Shown here: piece by piece, positions 10,266 to 17,603 of the stretch | Layout: each line of letters starts with the position of its first letter | Numbering within the stretch: position 1 is the stretch's first letter | From: Pseudomonadota bacterium | GTDB taxonomy: Bacteria > Pseudomonadota > Gammaproteobacteria > Pseudomonadales > Pseudomonadaceae | Direction: 5' to 3' | DNA: 18,247 nt | Assembly (NCBI GenBank): GCA_023431055.1 | Contig: JAEYXX010000030.1 | Coordinates: 1-18,247 of the forward strand | Program-made: the position numbers and the translations under genes | The notes under the pieces: model-generated | What the model was told of the DNA's origin: nothing | What the model saw: only the letters and a program-made list of their open reading frames with translations | Databases searched by the model: none

Positions 10266-11639
10266 ATGCTCAAACGCTCCACGATAAACGCTTCCGTCAG
10301 CCCCAAGGGCAGCCTGGAAACCCTCTCCCAGCGCGAAGTGCAGCAATTGCGCGAAACCGGCTCGGGCAGCGTCTACCGCCTGTTCCGCCAGTGCGCCCTG
10401 GCGATCCTCAACACCGGCTCGCACAGCGACAACGCCAAGACCATCCTCGAGGCCTACCCGGACTTCGAAGTGAAGATTCACCAGCAGGATCGCGGCATCC
10501 GCCTGGAACTGATCAACGCACCGGCCGATGCCTTCGTCGACGGCGAGATGATCGCCAGCACCCGCGAGATGCTGTTCAGCGCCCTGCGCGACATCGTCTA
10601 CACGCAGAGCGAGCTGGAGAACAAACGCATCGATCTGGACAGCTCCGAAGGCATCACCGATTACGTCTTCCACCTGCTGCGCAACGCCAAGACCCTGCGC
10701 AGCGGCGTCGAACCGAAGATGGTGGTGTGCTGGGGCGGACACTCGATCAGCACCGAGGAGTACAAATACACCAAGAAGGTCGGCCATGAGCTGGGCCTGC
10801 GCGGCCTGGACATCTGCACCGGCTGCGGCCCGGGCGTGATGAAAGGCCCGATGAAGGGCGCCACCATCAGCCATGCCAAGCAGCGCAACCTCACCGGCCG
10901 CTACCTGGGCCTGACCGAGCCGGGCATCATCGCCGCCGAAGCGCCGAACCCGATCGTCAACGAGCTGGTGATCCTGCCGGACATCGAGAAGCGCTTGGAA
11001 GCCTTCGTCCGCGTCGGCCACGGCATCATCATCTTCCCGGGTGGCGCCGGTACTGCCGAGGAGTTCCTCTACCTGCTGGGTATCCTCACCCACCCGGACA
11101 ACCAGGATCTGCCCTTCCCGGTCATCCTTACCGGCCCGAAGAGTGCTGGCCCGTACCTGCAGCAGTTGCATGATTTCATCGGCGCCACCCTGGGCGAGGT
11201 GGCGCAGCAGCGCTACCGCATGATCGTCAACGACCCGGCCGAAGTAGCCCGCGAAATGGCCGTAGGCATCAAGGCCGTGCGTCAGTTCCGCCGCGAGCGC
11301 AACGATGCCTTCCACTTCAACTGGCTGCTGAAGATCGACGAGAGCTTCCAGCACCCGTTCGAACCGACCCATGAAGCCATGGCCAGCCTCAACCTGACCC
11401 GCGAGCAGCCGCTGCACCACCTGGCCGCCAACCTGCGCCGCGCCTTCTCCGGCATCGTCGCCGGCAACGTCAAGGAGAACGGCATCCGCCTGATCGAGGA
11501 ACATGGCCCGTACGAGATCCGCGGCGAAACCACTATCATGCGTCCGCTGGATCGCTTGCTGCAGGCGTTCGTCGAGCAGCATCGCATGAAGCTGCCAGGC
11601 GGCAGCGCCTACGAGCCTTGCTACCGGGTAGTGGACTGA
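10266..11639 (+). CDS. ppnN: Pyrimidine/purine nucleotide 5'-monophosphate nucleosidase (YgdH/PpnN, LOG-like)
   Basis: PpnN hydrolyses the N-glycosidic bond of nucleoside monophosphates to give base and ribose 5-phosphate; the E. coli enzyme is controlled by (p)ppGpp. The 457-residue product matches the E. coli length (454, from memory). It has an N-terminal extension domain (residues 1 to about 145), a Rossmann-like LOG core with TGCGPGVMKGPMKGA (185-199) and the nucleotide-binding PGGAGTAEE (258-266), and a C-terminal domain. The frame is open back to 10059. ATG 10266 is chosen because AGGA stands nine bases upstream and the product then begins like E. coli PpnN. It follows the DUF3142 gene by 98 bp and is followed after 48 bp by a solute-binding protein gene. 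Confidence 0.94.
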   Translation: MLKRSTINASVSPKGSLETLSQREVQQLRETGSGSVYRLFRQCALAILNTGSHSDNAKTILEAYPDFEVKIHQQDRGIRLELINAPADAFVDGEMIASTREMLFSALRDIVYTQSELENKRIDLDSSEGITDYVFHLLRNAKTLRSGVEPKMVVCWGGHSISTEEYKYTKKVGHELGLRGLDICTGCGPGVMKGPMKGATISHAKQRNLTGRYLGLTEPGIIAAEAPNPIVNELVILPDIEKRLEAFVRVGHGIIIFPGGAGTAEEFLYLLGILTHPDNQDLPFPVILTGPKSAGPYLQQLHDFIGATLGEVAQQRYRMIVNDPAEVAREMAVGIKAVRQFRRERNDAFHFNWLLKIDESFQHPFEPTHEAMASLNLTREQPLHHLAANLRRAFSGIVAGNVKENGIRLIEEHGPYEIRGETTIMRPLDRLLQAFVEQHRMKLPGGSAYEPCYRVVD

Positions 11640-11652
11640 GCAATAAGCAGGC

Positions 11653-11687
11653 TTCCGGGGCGCGGGCAAAATCGCTAATCTGGCGCA
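11653..11687 (+). promoter_or_regulatory. Candidate promoter for a leaderless start of the solute-binding protein gene
   Basis: TAATCT (11676-11681) lies six bases before ATG 11688, with TTCCGG (11653-11658) 17 bases further up. If used, transcription would begin at or next to the start codon. No Shine-Dalgarno is visible upstream of the ATG. The -35 match is weak. Confidence 0.3.
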
Positions 11688-12446
11688 ATGCCATCTATCC
11701 AGCGCCAGCTCGTCGCCATTTTGCTGCTAGGCTCCATCGCGTTCTCCGCGCGCGGAGAAACGTTGCGCCTGGTTACGGAAGCCTGGGCGCCGTATGTCTA
11801 TGAAGAAAATGGCCAGGCGGCCGGCCTCGACTATGAGATCACCCGCGAGGTCCTGCGCCGCCTGGGTATCGAGTTCGACCTGCAGTTCCTGCCCTGGAAG
11901 CGCTGCCTGCTGGCACTGGAGCAGGGGCTAGCCGACGGCATTCTGGACATTTTTCATCTGCCAGAACGTGAAGCGAGCATGCGCTTCGTCGAAGAGCCAC
12001 TGAGCGAAGTCGAGTTCGTGCTGTTCCACGCACGCAATCGCCCCTACCCCTATGAACGCCTGGACGACCTGCGCGATCTGGTGATCGGCATCTCGCCCGG
12101 GTATTGGTACGCCAATGAAAGCTTCCGTACCTCGACCCTGTTCAGCCGCGAGGAGGCGCCGACCCATGAAGCCAACCTGGGCAAACTGATTCGTCACCGG
12201 GTCGACCTGGTGGTCAGCGATCGTCGCGCCGGGCTCTACCTGGGCGCACAACTGGGCCTGCTCGAACAAATCGACTACAACCGCAAGGCCGTCGGCCGCG
12301 ACCGCCTGTATCTGGCATTGCGCAAGGATCCGGCGTTCGAGCGCCTGGCCAGCGACTTCGCCCGCGAGCTGCGCCGCTTCAAACGCGAGCCTGCCTATGC
12401 GGAACTGCAACGGCGCTACGCCAAGCCAGAAAATCTCAGGCCGTGA
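11688..12446 (+). CDS. Periplasmic amino-acid-type solute-binding protein (SBP_bac_3 family), 252 aa
   Basis: The N-terminus MPSIQRQLVAILLLGSIAFSARG is a signal peptide. The mature part begins ETLRLVTEAWAPYVYEENGQAAGLDYEITREVL without export residues, the classic first-lobe pattern of extracellular solute-binding family 3: substrate-pocket aromatic residues, then G-x-D-x-E. LPWKRCLLALEQGLADGI and a second-lobe VDLVVSDRRAGLYL follow. There is no permease or ATPase gene nearby, so this is an orphan binding protein. Many such Pseudomonas orphans are annotated as ABC transporter substrate-binding proteins without known ligand. ATG 11688 has no Shine-Dalgarno, so translation may be leaderless or coupled to ppnN 48 bp upstream. 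Confidence 0.85.
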   Translation: MPSIQRQLVAILLLGSIAFSARGETLRLVTEAWAPYVYEENGQAAGLDYEITREVLRRLGIEFDLQFLPWKRCLLALEQGLADGILDIFHLPEREASMRFVEEPLSEVEFVLFHARNRPYPYERLDDLRDLVIGISPGYWYANESFRTSTLFSREEAPTHEANLGKLIRHRVDLVVSDRRAGLYLGAQLGLLEQIDYNRKAVGRDRLYLALRKDPAFERLASDFARELRRFKREPAYAELQRRYAKPENLRP

Positions 12447-12485
12447 ACCAACCGACAGGCTGGTAGCTACGCAGGCCATCAGCTC

Positions 12486-12494
12486 TGTTATACT
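12486..12494 (+). promoter_or_regulatory. Extended -10 promoter candidate for rhlE2
   Basis: TGTTATACT fits an extended -10 (TGn plus TATACT). No good -35 is seen 16-18 bases upstream, which extended -10 promoters can lack. Transcription would start near 12501 and leave a leader of about 135 nt before the rhlE2 ATG. The stretch 12447-12635 otherwise holds no gene. Confidence 0.5.
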
Positions 12495-12635
12495 CGGGCC
12501 TTCCCGCCAGGCTTGCGCCCGGATGCTAGCTCTCAGAAGCCAGCAGTACCGGACGGGATCACGCGCCCCACGCATGATTCAAGCCAGGCAATATCACCCC
12601 ATAGGGCCACGCCCTCACTACGTACAGGATTGCCC

Positions 12636-14528
12636 ATGTCCTTTGCTTCCCTCGGTCTCTCCGAGGCTCTAGTCCGTGCGATCGAATCCGCCGGCTACAC
12701 CCAGCCCACTCCGGTGCAACAGCGGGCCATTCCCGCCGTGTTGCAAGGTCGCGATCTCATGGTGGCGGCCCAGACGGGCACGGGTAAGACCGCAGGCTTC
12801 GCCCTGCCGATTCTCGAGCGTCTGTTCCCTGCTGGTCACCCGGACCGCGAACAGCGCCACGGCCCGAAACAGCCGCGCGTGCTGGTGCTAACCCCCACCC
12901 GCGAACTGGCCGCCCAGGTCCACGACAGCTTCAAGATCTACGCCCGCGACCTGAAATTCGTCAGCGCCTGCATCTTCGGCGGCGTCGGCATGAACCCGCA
13001 GGTTCAGGCACTGGCCAAGGGCGTCGACGTCCTCGTCGCCTGCCCGGGCCGTCTGCTCGACCTGGCCGGCCAAGGCAGCGTCGATCTGTCCCATGTGGAA
13101 ATCCTGGTACTGGACGAAGCCGACCGCATGCTCGACATGGGCTTCATCCATGACGTGAAGAAGGTCCTCGCCCGCCTGCCAGCGCAGCGCCAGAACCTGC
13201 TGTTCTCGGCGACTTTCTCCAAGGACATCACCGACCTGGCCGGCAAGCTGCTGCACAACCCCGAGCGCATCGAGGTCACGCCGCCGAACACCACGGTCGA
13301 GCGTATCGAGCAGCGCGTGTTCCGCCTGGCCGCCAGCCACAAGCGCGCCCTGCTCGCCCACCTGATCACCCAGGGCGCCTGGGAACAGGTGCTGGTGTTC
13401 ACCCGCACCAAGCACGGCGCCAACCGTCTGGCCGAGTACCTCGACAAGCACGGCCTGCCGGCTGCCGCGATTCACGGCAACAAGAGCCAGAACGCACGCA
13501 CCAAGGCCCTGGCCGACTTCAAGGCGAACAAGGTGCGCATCCTGGTCGCCACCGATATCGCCGCTCGCGGTCTGGACATCGACCAGCTGCCGCACGTGGT
13601 CAACTTCGAGCTGCCCAACGTCGAGGAAGACTACGTTCACCGCATCGGCCGTACCGGTCGCGCCGGCCGTAGCGGCGAGGCCATCTCGCTGGTCGCCCCG
13701 GACGAAGAGAAGCTGCTGAAAAGCATCGAACGCATGACCAAGCAGAAGATCCCCGACGGCGATCTGATGGGCTTCGATGCCAGCGCCGTGGAAGCGGAGC
13801 GCCCGGAAGTGCGCGAACCGCGCCAGCCGCGCAATGCAGGCCAGCAGAAGAAGCAGAAGGCCGAAGGCGGCGACAAGCCCAAGGGCGAGCGCAACAACGG
13901 CGGTCGCCGGGACAAGGGCAAGGACAGCGGCAAGGAACAGAAGGCCAAGCCCCAGGGCCAGAAGCGCCGCGGTCAGGGACCGCGCAACGACGGTCAGAGC
14001 CAGGCCGCCGCTGCGATCCCGCCACTGCCACCGGATCGTGATCCGGAAGAATTCCTCGACGACGAGATCGACAACTTCGGTAACCGTGTCGACTACGTCA
14101 GCCCCAACCAGAACAAGCAGCAGGGTCGTGGCCGCCGCTCCGGCGGCGCTCAGGCCAACGGTGCGACGCAGGGTCAGCAACGGCAGAACGGCAAAGGGCC
14201 GCGCAACAACAACGGCGGCGGCAATGGCGCAGGCAAGAACCGTCGCCAGGGTGGCGGCCAGGCCGGCCAAGGTGGTCAGGGGCGCAACGGTGGTAACCGT
14301 GGCCGCGCTCGTCCCGCCCACGATGGACGTATCACCTCGCTCGACCGTGACGAGCTGCCGCGCTCCGATGCGCCCGTACGCAACCCGCGCGAGAAACAGC
14401 CGATCATCATGCACAAGGGCTCGCGCCTGGATCGCTTCCCCACCGCCGAGCAACTCGACGAGCTGAGCAACAGTACCCGTCCGCGTGGCGAGAAGCCGGC
14501 GCTGCTGACGCGCAATCGCGACGAATAA
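12636..14528 (+). CDS. rhlE2: ATP-dependent DEAD-box RNA helicase RhlE, long-tailed type (RhlE2-like)
   Basis: RhlE helicases unwind RNA duplexes with ATP in RNA decay and ribosome assembly. All core motifs are present in the 630-residue product: Q motif with Q28, AQTGTGKT (45-52), PTRELA (87-92), DEAD (160-163), SAT (191-193), [10 protein letters not shown] (305-314) and HRIGRTGR (335-342). The usual TPGR reads CPGR (136-139). Residues from about 385 to 630 form a low-complexity tail rich in Gly, Lys, Arg, Gln and Asn, interrupted by an acidic [15 protein letters not shown] patch (466-480). The length and the neighbours metF and yceI fit P. aeruginosa RhlE2 (PA0428, from memory). AGGA lies six bases before ATG 12636. 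Confidence 0.93.
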   Translation: MSFASLGLSEALVRAIESAGYTQPTPVQQRAIPAVLQGRDLMVAAQTGTGKTAGFALPILERLFPAGHPDREQRHGPKQPRVLVLTPTRELAAQVHDSFKIYARDLKFVSACIFGGVGMNPQVQALAKGVDVLVACPGRLLDLAGQGSVDLSHVEILVLDEADRMLDMGFIHDVKKVLARLPAQRQNLLFSATFSKDITDLAGKLLHNPERIEVTPPNTTVERIEQRVFRLAASHKRALLAHLITQGAWEQVLVFTRTKHGANRLAEYLDKHGLPAAAIHGNKSQNARTKALADFKANKVRILVATDIAARGLDIDQLPHVVNFELPNVEEDYVHRIGRTGRAGRSGEAISLVAPDEEKLLKSIERMTKQKIPDGDLMGFDASAVEAERPEVREPRQPRNAGQQKKQKAEGGDKPKGERNNGGRRDKGKDSGKEQKAKPQGQKRRGQGPRNDGQSQAAAAIPPLPPDRDPEEFLDDEIDNFGNRVDYVSPNQNKQQGRGRRSGGAQANGATQGQQRQNGKGPRNNNGGGNGAGKNRRQGGGQAGQGGQGRNGGNRGRARPAHDGRITSLDRDELPRSDAPVRNPREKQPIIMHKGSRLDRFPTAEQLDELSNSTRPRGEKPALLTRNRDE

Positions 14529-14543
14529 GCTGATGCGCAAACG

Positions 14544-14574
14544 AAAACGCCGCCCGATGGGCGGCGTTTTTGTT
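14544..14574. terminator. Intrinsic terminator after rhlE2, probably bidirectional
   Basis: AAAACGCCGCCC (14544-14555) and GGGCGGCGTTTT (14559-14570) form a perfect 12-bp stem with loop GAT, 16 bases after the rhlE2 stop. A T-rich tail follows. The minus-strand reading also ends in TTTTCGTTT, so it can stop transcription coming from yceI too. Confidence 0.93.
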
Positions 14575-14577
14575 TAA

Positions 14578-14647
14578 GGGGAGAGGCCAGTGGAGAACCA
14601 GCCCTCTCCCGCCCTTCGGGCACCCCGCTTCCATAAATGGGAGAGGG
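14578..14647. repeat. REP-like palindromic intergenic element (three GGGAGAGG/CCCTCTCC arms)
   Basis: CCCTCTCCC (14602-14610) pairs perfectly with GGGAGAGGG (14639-14647) and encloses a small GCCC-TTC-GGGC hairpin (14611-14621). A further GGGAGAGG at 14578-14585 can pair with the same middle arm, so two alternative folds exist. It sits between convergent rhlE2 and yceI. Elements of this look are common in Pseudomonas intergenic regions; I cannot count copies from one window. Confidence 0.65.
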
Positions 14648-14678
14648 TCATCAGCTGGGCCGCAAGCGGCCGCTTTCT

Positions 14679-15254
14679 TTACTGACGAATGCCTTCGACC
14701 GAGATGATCAGCTCAACGGTTTCCGAAGCCGGGCCGAGGTCCTTGGTGATGTCGAAGTCCTTCAGCTTCAGGGTGGTGGTGCCCTCGAAGCCGGCACGGT
14801 AGCCGCCCCATGGGTCCTTGCCTTCGCCGATGAACTTGGCCGCGATCACCACCGGCTTGGTCACGCCATTGAGAGTCAGGTTACCGGTGACGTCAGCGGT
14901 GCCTTCGCCAGTGGACTTGACCGAAGTGGACTCGAAGGTCGCGGTGTCATGCTTGCTGACGTTGAGGAAGTCGGCACTGCGGATGTGCTTGTCACGCTCG
15001 GCGTGGTTGGTGTCGACGCTGGCGGTCTTCAGGGTCACATTGACCTTGCTCGCCTCGGGGTTGGCGGCATCGAAGCTGAAGGTGCCGTCGAAGTCCTTGA
15101 AGGTGCCGTACAGCCAGCTGTAACCCAGGTGGCTGATCTTGAAGTTGACGAAGGCGTGCTGGCCTTGCTTGTCGATGGCGTAATCGGCCGCCATGGCCTG
15201 GCCGCCGATCAGCGCGGAACCCAGAACCAGTGCAGCGAGGGCGTTCTTCAACAT
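14679..15254 (-). CDS. yceI: YceI family periplasmic protein, 191 aa
   Basis: YceI-like proteins are periplasmic lipocalin-fold barrels that bind isoprenoid-type lipids. The product has a signal peptide ([22 protein letters not shown], cleaved near residue 22) followed by [28 protein letters not shown], the typical first strands. It also has the conserved [22 protein letters not shown] and [14 protein letters not shown] blocks. A strong AAGGAG stands seven bases before ATG 15254. It lies 59 bp downstream of a cytochrome b561 gene on the same strand, the same pairing as E. coli yceJ-yceI, which suggests a shared envelope redox or quinone-related role. By position and family it corresponds to P. 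aeruginosa PA0423 (PasP), from memory. Confidence 0.94.
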   Translation of the reverse strand: MLKNALAALVLGSALIGGQAMAADYAIDKQGQHAFVNFKISHLGYSWLYGTFKDFDGTFSFDAANPEASKVNVTLKTASVDTNHAERDKHIRSADFLNVSKHDTATFESTSVKSTGEGTADVTGNLTLNGVTKPVVIAAKFIGEGKDPWGGYRAGFEGTTTLKLKDFDITKDLGPASETVELIISVEGIRQ

Positions 15255-15313
15255 GGGTGTTCTCCTTGCGAGGTTGTCGATCTAGATGGGCCTTGGCCCG
15301 GTTATGAAATGCG

Positions 15314-15859
15314 TCAGCGCCCGAACATCCGCAGCAGGGTGCTATCGCGGTCGATGAAATGGTGTTTGAGTGCGGCCAGGCCATGCAGCACGGCGAAAAT
15401 CACCAGGCCCCAGGCCAGGTATTCGTGGATGGCGCCAGCGATGTCTTCCTGTTGCGGGATACCGGTCAGGGTTGCCGGCACACTGAACAGCCCGAATACG
15501 TCGATGCCACGGCCATCGGCGGTAGAGATCAGGTAACCGGAGATCATCACGCCGAACAGGCCGAGATAGAGCAGGCCATGCCCCAATTTGGAAGCCAGGC
15601 GAGTGAACTGGCCGTGGCTGGCCAGCGCAGCCGGCGCCGGATTGAGCAAACGCCACAGCACCCGCAGCAGCATCACGGCAAACAGCAGGATGCCAATGCT
15701 CTTGTGCAGGTCCGGTGCGCTCTGCCGCCACGGGTCGTAATAGCTGAGCCCCACCATCCAGAAGCCAAGGCCGAACAGACCGAATACGGCCAGCGCGACC
15801 AGCCAGTGCAGCAGCACGCTGACCAGACCATAACGAGCAGAGGTGTTGCGCCATTGCAT
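15314..15859 (-). CDS. Cytochrome b561 (CybB/YceJ family), 181 aa
   Basis: An inner-membrane di-haem b-type cytochrome that passes electrons between quinol and partners or oxygen species. Four hydrophobic helices are visible at about 12-35, 52-72, 92-112 and 147-165. Histidines at the expected haem positions are H18 (LLHWL), H52 (DLHKSIG), H145 (AIHEYLAW) and H159 (VLHG), spaced like E. coli CybB. The ATG at 15859 has AGGAAAG upstream across a run of six C. It is the first gene of the unit with yceI. The upstream 260 bp (15860-16119) is shared with divergent bioA and contains an AT-rich patch (15900-15960) that probably holds this promoter. Confidence 0.92.
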   Translation of the reverse strand: MQWRNTSARYGLVSVLLHWLVALAVFGLFGLGFWMVGLSYYDPWRQSAPDLHKSIGILLFAVMLLRVLWRLLNPAPAALASHGQFTRLASKLGHGLLYLGLFGVMISGYLISTADGRGIDVFGLFSVPATLTGIPQQEDIAGAIHEYLAWGLVIFAVLHGLAALKHHFIDRDSTLLRMFGR

Positions 15860-15898
15860 GGGGGGCTTTCCTAATCCAGATTCCGAGCAAGACTAACG

Positions 15899-15960
15899 GC
15901 AAATATATCGATTTAAAGCGGAATTTTTCGCTATGAAACATCGAGAAATGCGATATCTCG
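15899..15960. promoter_or_regulatory. AT-rich divergent intergenic patch between cytochrome b561 and bioA
   Basis: A markedly AT-rich island in a GC-rich region. It holds two short inverted repeats, AGCG/CGCT (15917-15932, loop GAATTTTT) and CGAGA/TCTCG (15942-15960), and several -10-like words on the minus strand such as TATATT. It is likely to contain the b561-yceI promoter, but I cannot fix a -35/-10 pair. Confidence 0.35.
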
Positions 15961-16086
15961 TTTCGACCATTCGCCGGTGCAGACCCGCTTAGTACCAACG
16001 CCCCGCGCAAAGTTCGTCGCCAGCGGCATCGGCGGCACATAAGGCCTGACCGACGGCAGCTGCCACGCCTGTGCTGCTGCTTCTGG

Positions 16087-16092
16087 TAGGCT
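16087..16092 (+). promoter_or_regulatory. Candidate bioA -10 (TAGGCT)
   Basis: TAGGCT lies 27 bases before the bioA ATG, giving a leader of about 20 nt that contains the GGGAG Shine-Dalgarno (16108-16112). No convincing -35 is seen. The same hexamer precedes ligB. Confidence 0.3.
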
Positions 16093-16119
16093 GTGCCGCC
16101 GAATACTGGGAGATAGCTC

Positions 16120-17523
16120 ATGAGCCTAAACGATCACTGGATGCAACGCGATCTCGACGTGTTGTGGCACCCCTGCACCCAGATGAAGGATCACGAGCGC
16201 CTGCCGCTGGTGGCGATCCGCAAGGCCTCCGGCGTGTGGCTGGAAGACTTCGACGGCAAGCGCTACCTGGACGCGGTCAGCTCCTGGTGGGTGAATGTCC
16301 TCGGCCACGCCAACCCGCGCATCAACGCGCGCATCCGCGAACAGCTGGAAAGCCTCGAGCACGTCATGCTCGCCGGTTTCACCCATCAGCCGGTCATCGA
16401 ACTGTCCGAGCGTCTGGTGCAGATCACTCCGCCCGGGCTGAACAAGGTGTTCTACGCCGACAACGGCTCCTCGGGCATCGAGGTGGCGCTGAAGATGAGC
16501 TTTCACTACTGGCTCAACAACGGCCAGGCCGGCAAGAAGCGCTTCGTAACCCTCACCAACAGCTATCACGGCGAAACCGTGGCGGCGATGTCGGTGGGCG
16601 ACGTGTCGCTGTTCACCGATACCTACAAGGCGCTGCTGCTCGACACCCTCAAGGTGTCTAGCCCGGACTGCTACCTGCGTCCCGAGGGCGTGAGCTGGGA
16701 GGAGCATTCGCGCGCCATGTTCGCCCATATGGAGCAGACGCTGGCCGAGCACAACCATGAAGTGGCCGCAGTGATCGTCGAGCCGCTGATCCAGGGCGCC
16801 GGCGGTATGCGCATGTACCACCCGATCTACCTCAAGCTGCTGCGCGAGGCCTGCGACCGCTATGGCGTGCACCTGATCCATGACGAGATCGCCGTGGGCT
16901 TCGGCCGTACCGGCACCCTGTTCGCCTGCGAGCAGGCTGGTATCACCCCGGACTTCCTCGTGTTGTCCAAGGCACTGACCGGCGGCTACCTGCCGATGGC
17001 AGCGGTGCTGACCACCGATGACGTCTATGGCGCCTTCTACGACGACTACGCCACCCTGCGCGCCTTCCTCCACTCGCACACCTACACCGGCAATCCGCTG
17101 GCCTGTGCCGCTGCCCTGGCGACGCTGGACATCTTCCGCGATGACGATGTGATCGAACGCAACAAGGCCCTGGCGGCACGTATGGCCAGCGCCACTGCGC
17201 ACCTGGCCGATCACCCGCACGTGGCCGAAGTGCGCCAGACCGGCATGGCCCTGGCGGTCGAGATGGTGCAGGACAAGGCCAGCAAAGCCGCCTACCCCTG
17301 GCAGGAGCGGCGCGGCCTGGCGGTGTATCAGCACGCACTAAAGCGCGGTGCGCTGCTGCGACCGCTGGGCAGCGTGGTGTACTTCCTGCCGCCTTACGTG
17401 ATCACCCCTGAGGAGATCGATTTTCTCGCCGAGGTGGCCAGCGAAGGCATCGATATCGCCACCCGAGAGTCGGTCAGCGTGGCGGTGGACATTCGTTATC
17501 CCGACCATCGCGATCCGGGCTGA
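16120..17523 (+). CDS. bioA: Adenosylmethionine-8-amino-7-oxononanoate aminotransferase (biotin synthesis)
   Basis: BioA is a cytoplasmic PLP enzyme that converts KAPA to DAPA in biotin synthesis. It is unusual in taking its amino group from SAM, which ties it loosely to metK. The 467-residue product opens with LWHPCTQMKDH, has SSWW (54-57) at the substrate site, the PLP-phosphate region DNGSSGIEVALKM, HDEIAVGFGRTG with Asp255, and the PLP Schiff-base Lys284 in VLSKALTGGYLPM. THTYTGNPLACAAAL-like sequence and an RPLGSVVYFLPPY C-terminus complete the class III fold. GGAGA stands seven bases before ATG 16120. No other bio genes are near, as in P. aeruginosa where bioA is separate from bioBFHCD. 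A repeat element and rsmE follow. Confidence 0.96.
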   Translation: MSLNDHWMQRDLDVLWHPCTQMKDHERLPLVAIRKASGVWLEDFDGKRYLDAVSSWWVNVLGHANPRINARIREQLESLEHVMLAGFTHQPVIELSERLVQITPPGLNKVFYADNGSSGIEVALKMSFHYWLNNGQAGKKRFVTLTNSYHGETVAAMSVGDVSLFTDTYKALLLDTLKVSSPDCYLRPEGVSWEEHSRAMFAHMEQTLAEHNHEVAAVIVEPLIQGAGGMRMYHPIYLKLLREACDRYGVHLIHDEIAVGFGRTGTLFACEQAGITPDFLVLSKALTGGYLPMAAVLTTDDVYGAFYDDYATLRAFLHSHTYTGNPLACAAALATLDIFRDDDVIERNKALAARMASATAHLADHPHVAEVRQTGMALAVEMVQDKASKAAYPWQERRGLAVYQHALKRGALLRPLGSVVYFLPPYVITPEEIDFLAEVASEGIDIATRESVSVAVDIRYPDHRDPG

Positions 17524-17531
17524 AGCGGCCA

Positions 17532-17600
17532 CAGGCTTCAGGCCGCACGCAGCAGGCGGTAGACTGCGCGCCTAAAGCCTGCCGCCTGTAGCCTGAAGCC
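17532..17600. repeat. Palindromic intergenic repeat element, copy 2 (bioA-rsmE)
   Basis: GGCTTCAGGC (17534-17543) and GCCTGAAGCC (17591-17600) are perfect 10-bp inverted arms. An inner stem CAGGCGG (17553-17559) pairs with CCGCCTG (17582-17588). The left 16 bases equal those of the ahcY-metF element and the right end matches at 14 of 15 bases; the centres differ. The element fills almost the whole gap and ends three bases before the rsmE ATG. TTCAGG (17537-17542) and TAGACT (17560-17565), 17 bases apart, could be an rsmE promoter embedded in it. Confidence 0.75.
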
Positions 17601-17603
17601 CCT

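Noticed and set aside
10104..11669. 521-codon open frame on the minus strand opposite ppnN
   Set aside because: It is the antisense shadow of a well-identified gene in GC-rich DNA. The translation is low in lysine and rich in Ala/Val/Gly/Asp/Gln, with no family features, no signal peptide and no ribosome site.
11640..11687. Terminator between ppnN and the solute-binding protein gene
   Set aside because: No stem-loop with a T-run is visible in these 48 bases.
12888..14540. 550-codon open frame on the minus strand opposite rhlE2
   Set aside because: Codon-bias shadow: runs of Leu/Val/Ala mirror the Gln/Asn/Lys/Gly codons of the helicase tail. No recognisable domain.
14658..14677. GGCCGC-AA-GCGGCC inverted repeat with a T-rich right flank, as a terminator
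   Set aside because: The stem would need a 2-base loop, and the T-rich side faces away from yceI transcription, where a terminator is needed. The rhlE2 terminator already covers this gap in both directions.
16126..17334. 402-codon minus-strand frame opposite bioA
   Set aside because: Antisense shadow with no domain or ribosome binding site; bioA is complete and unambiguous on +.
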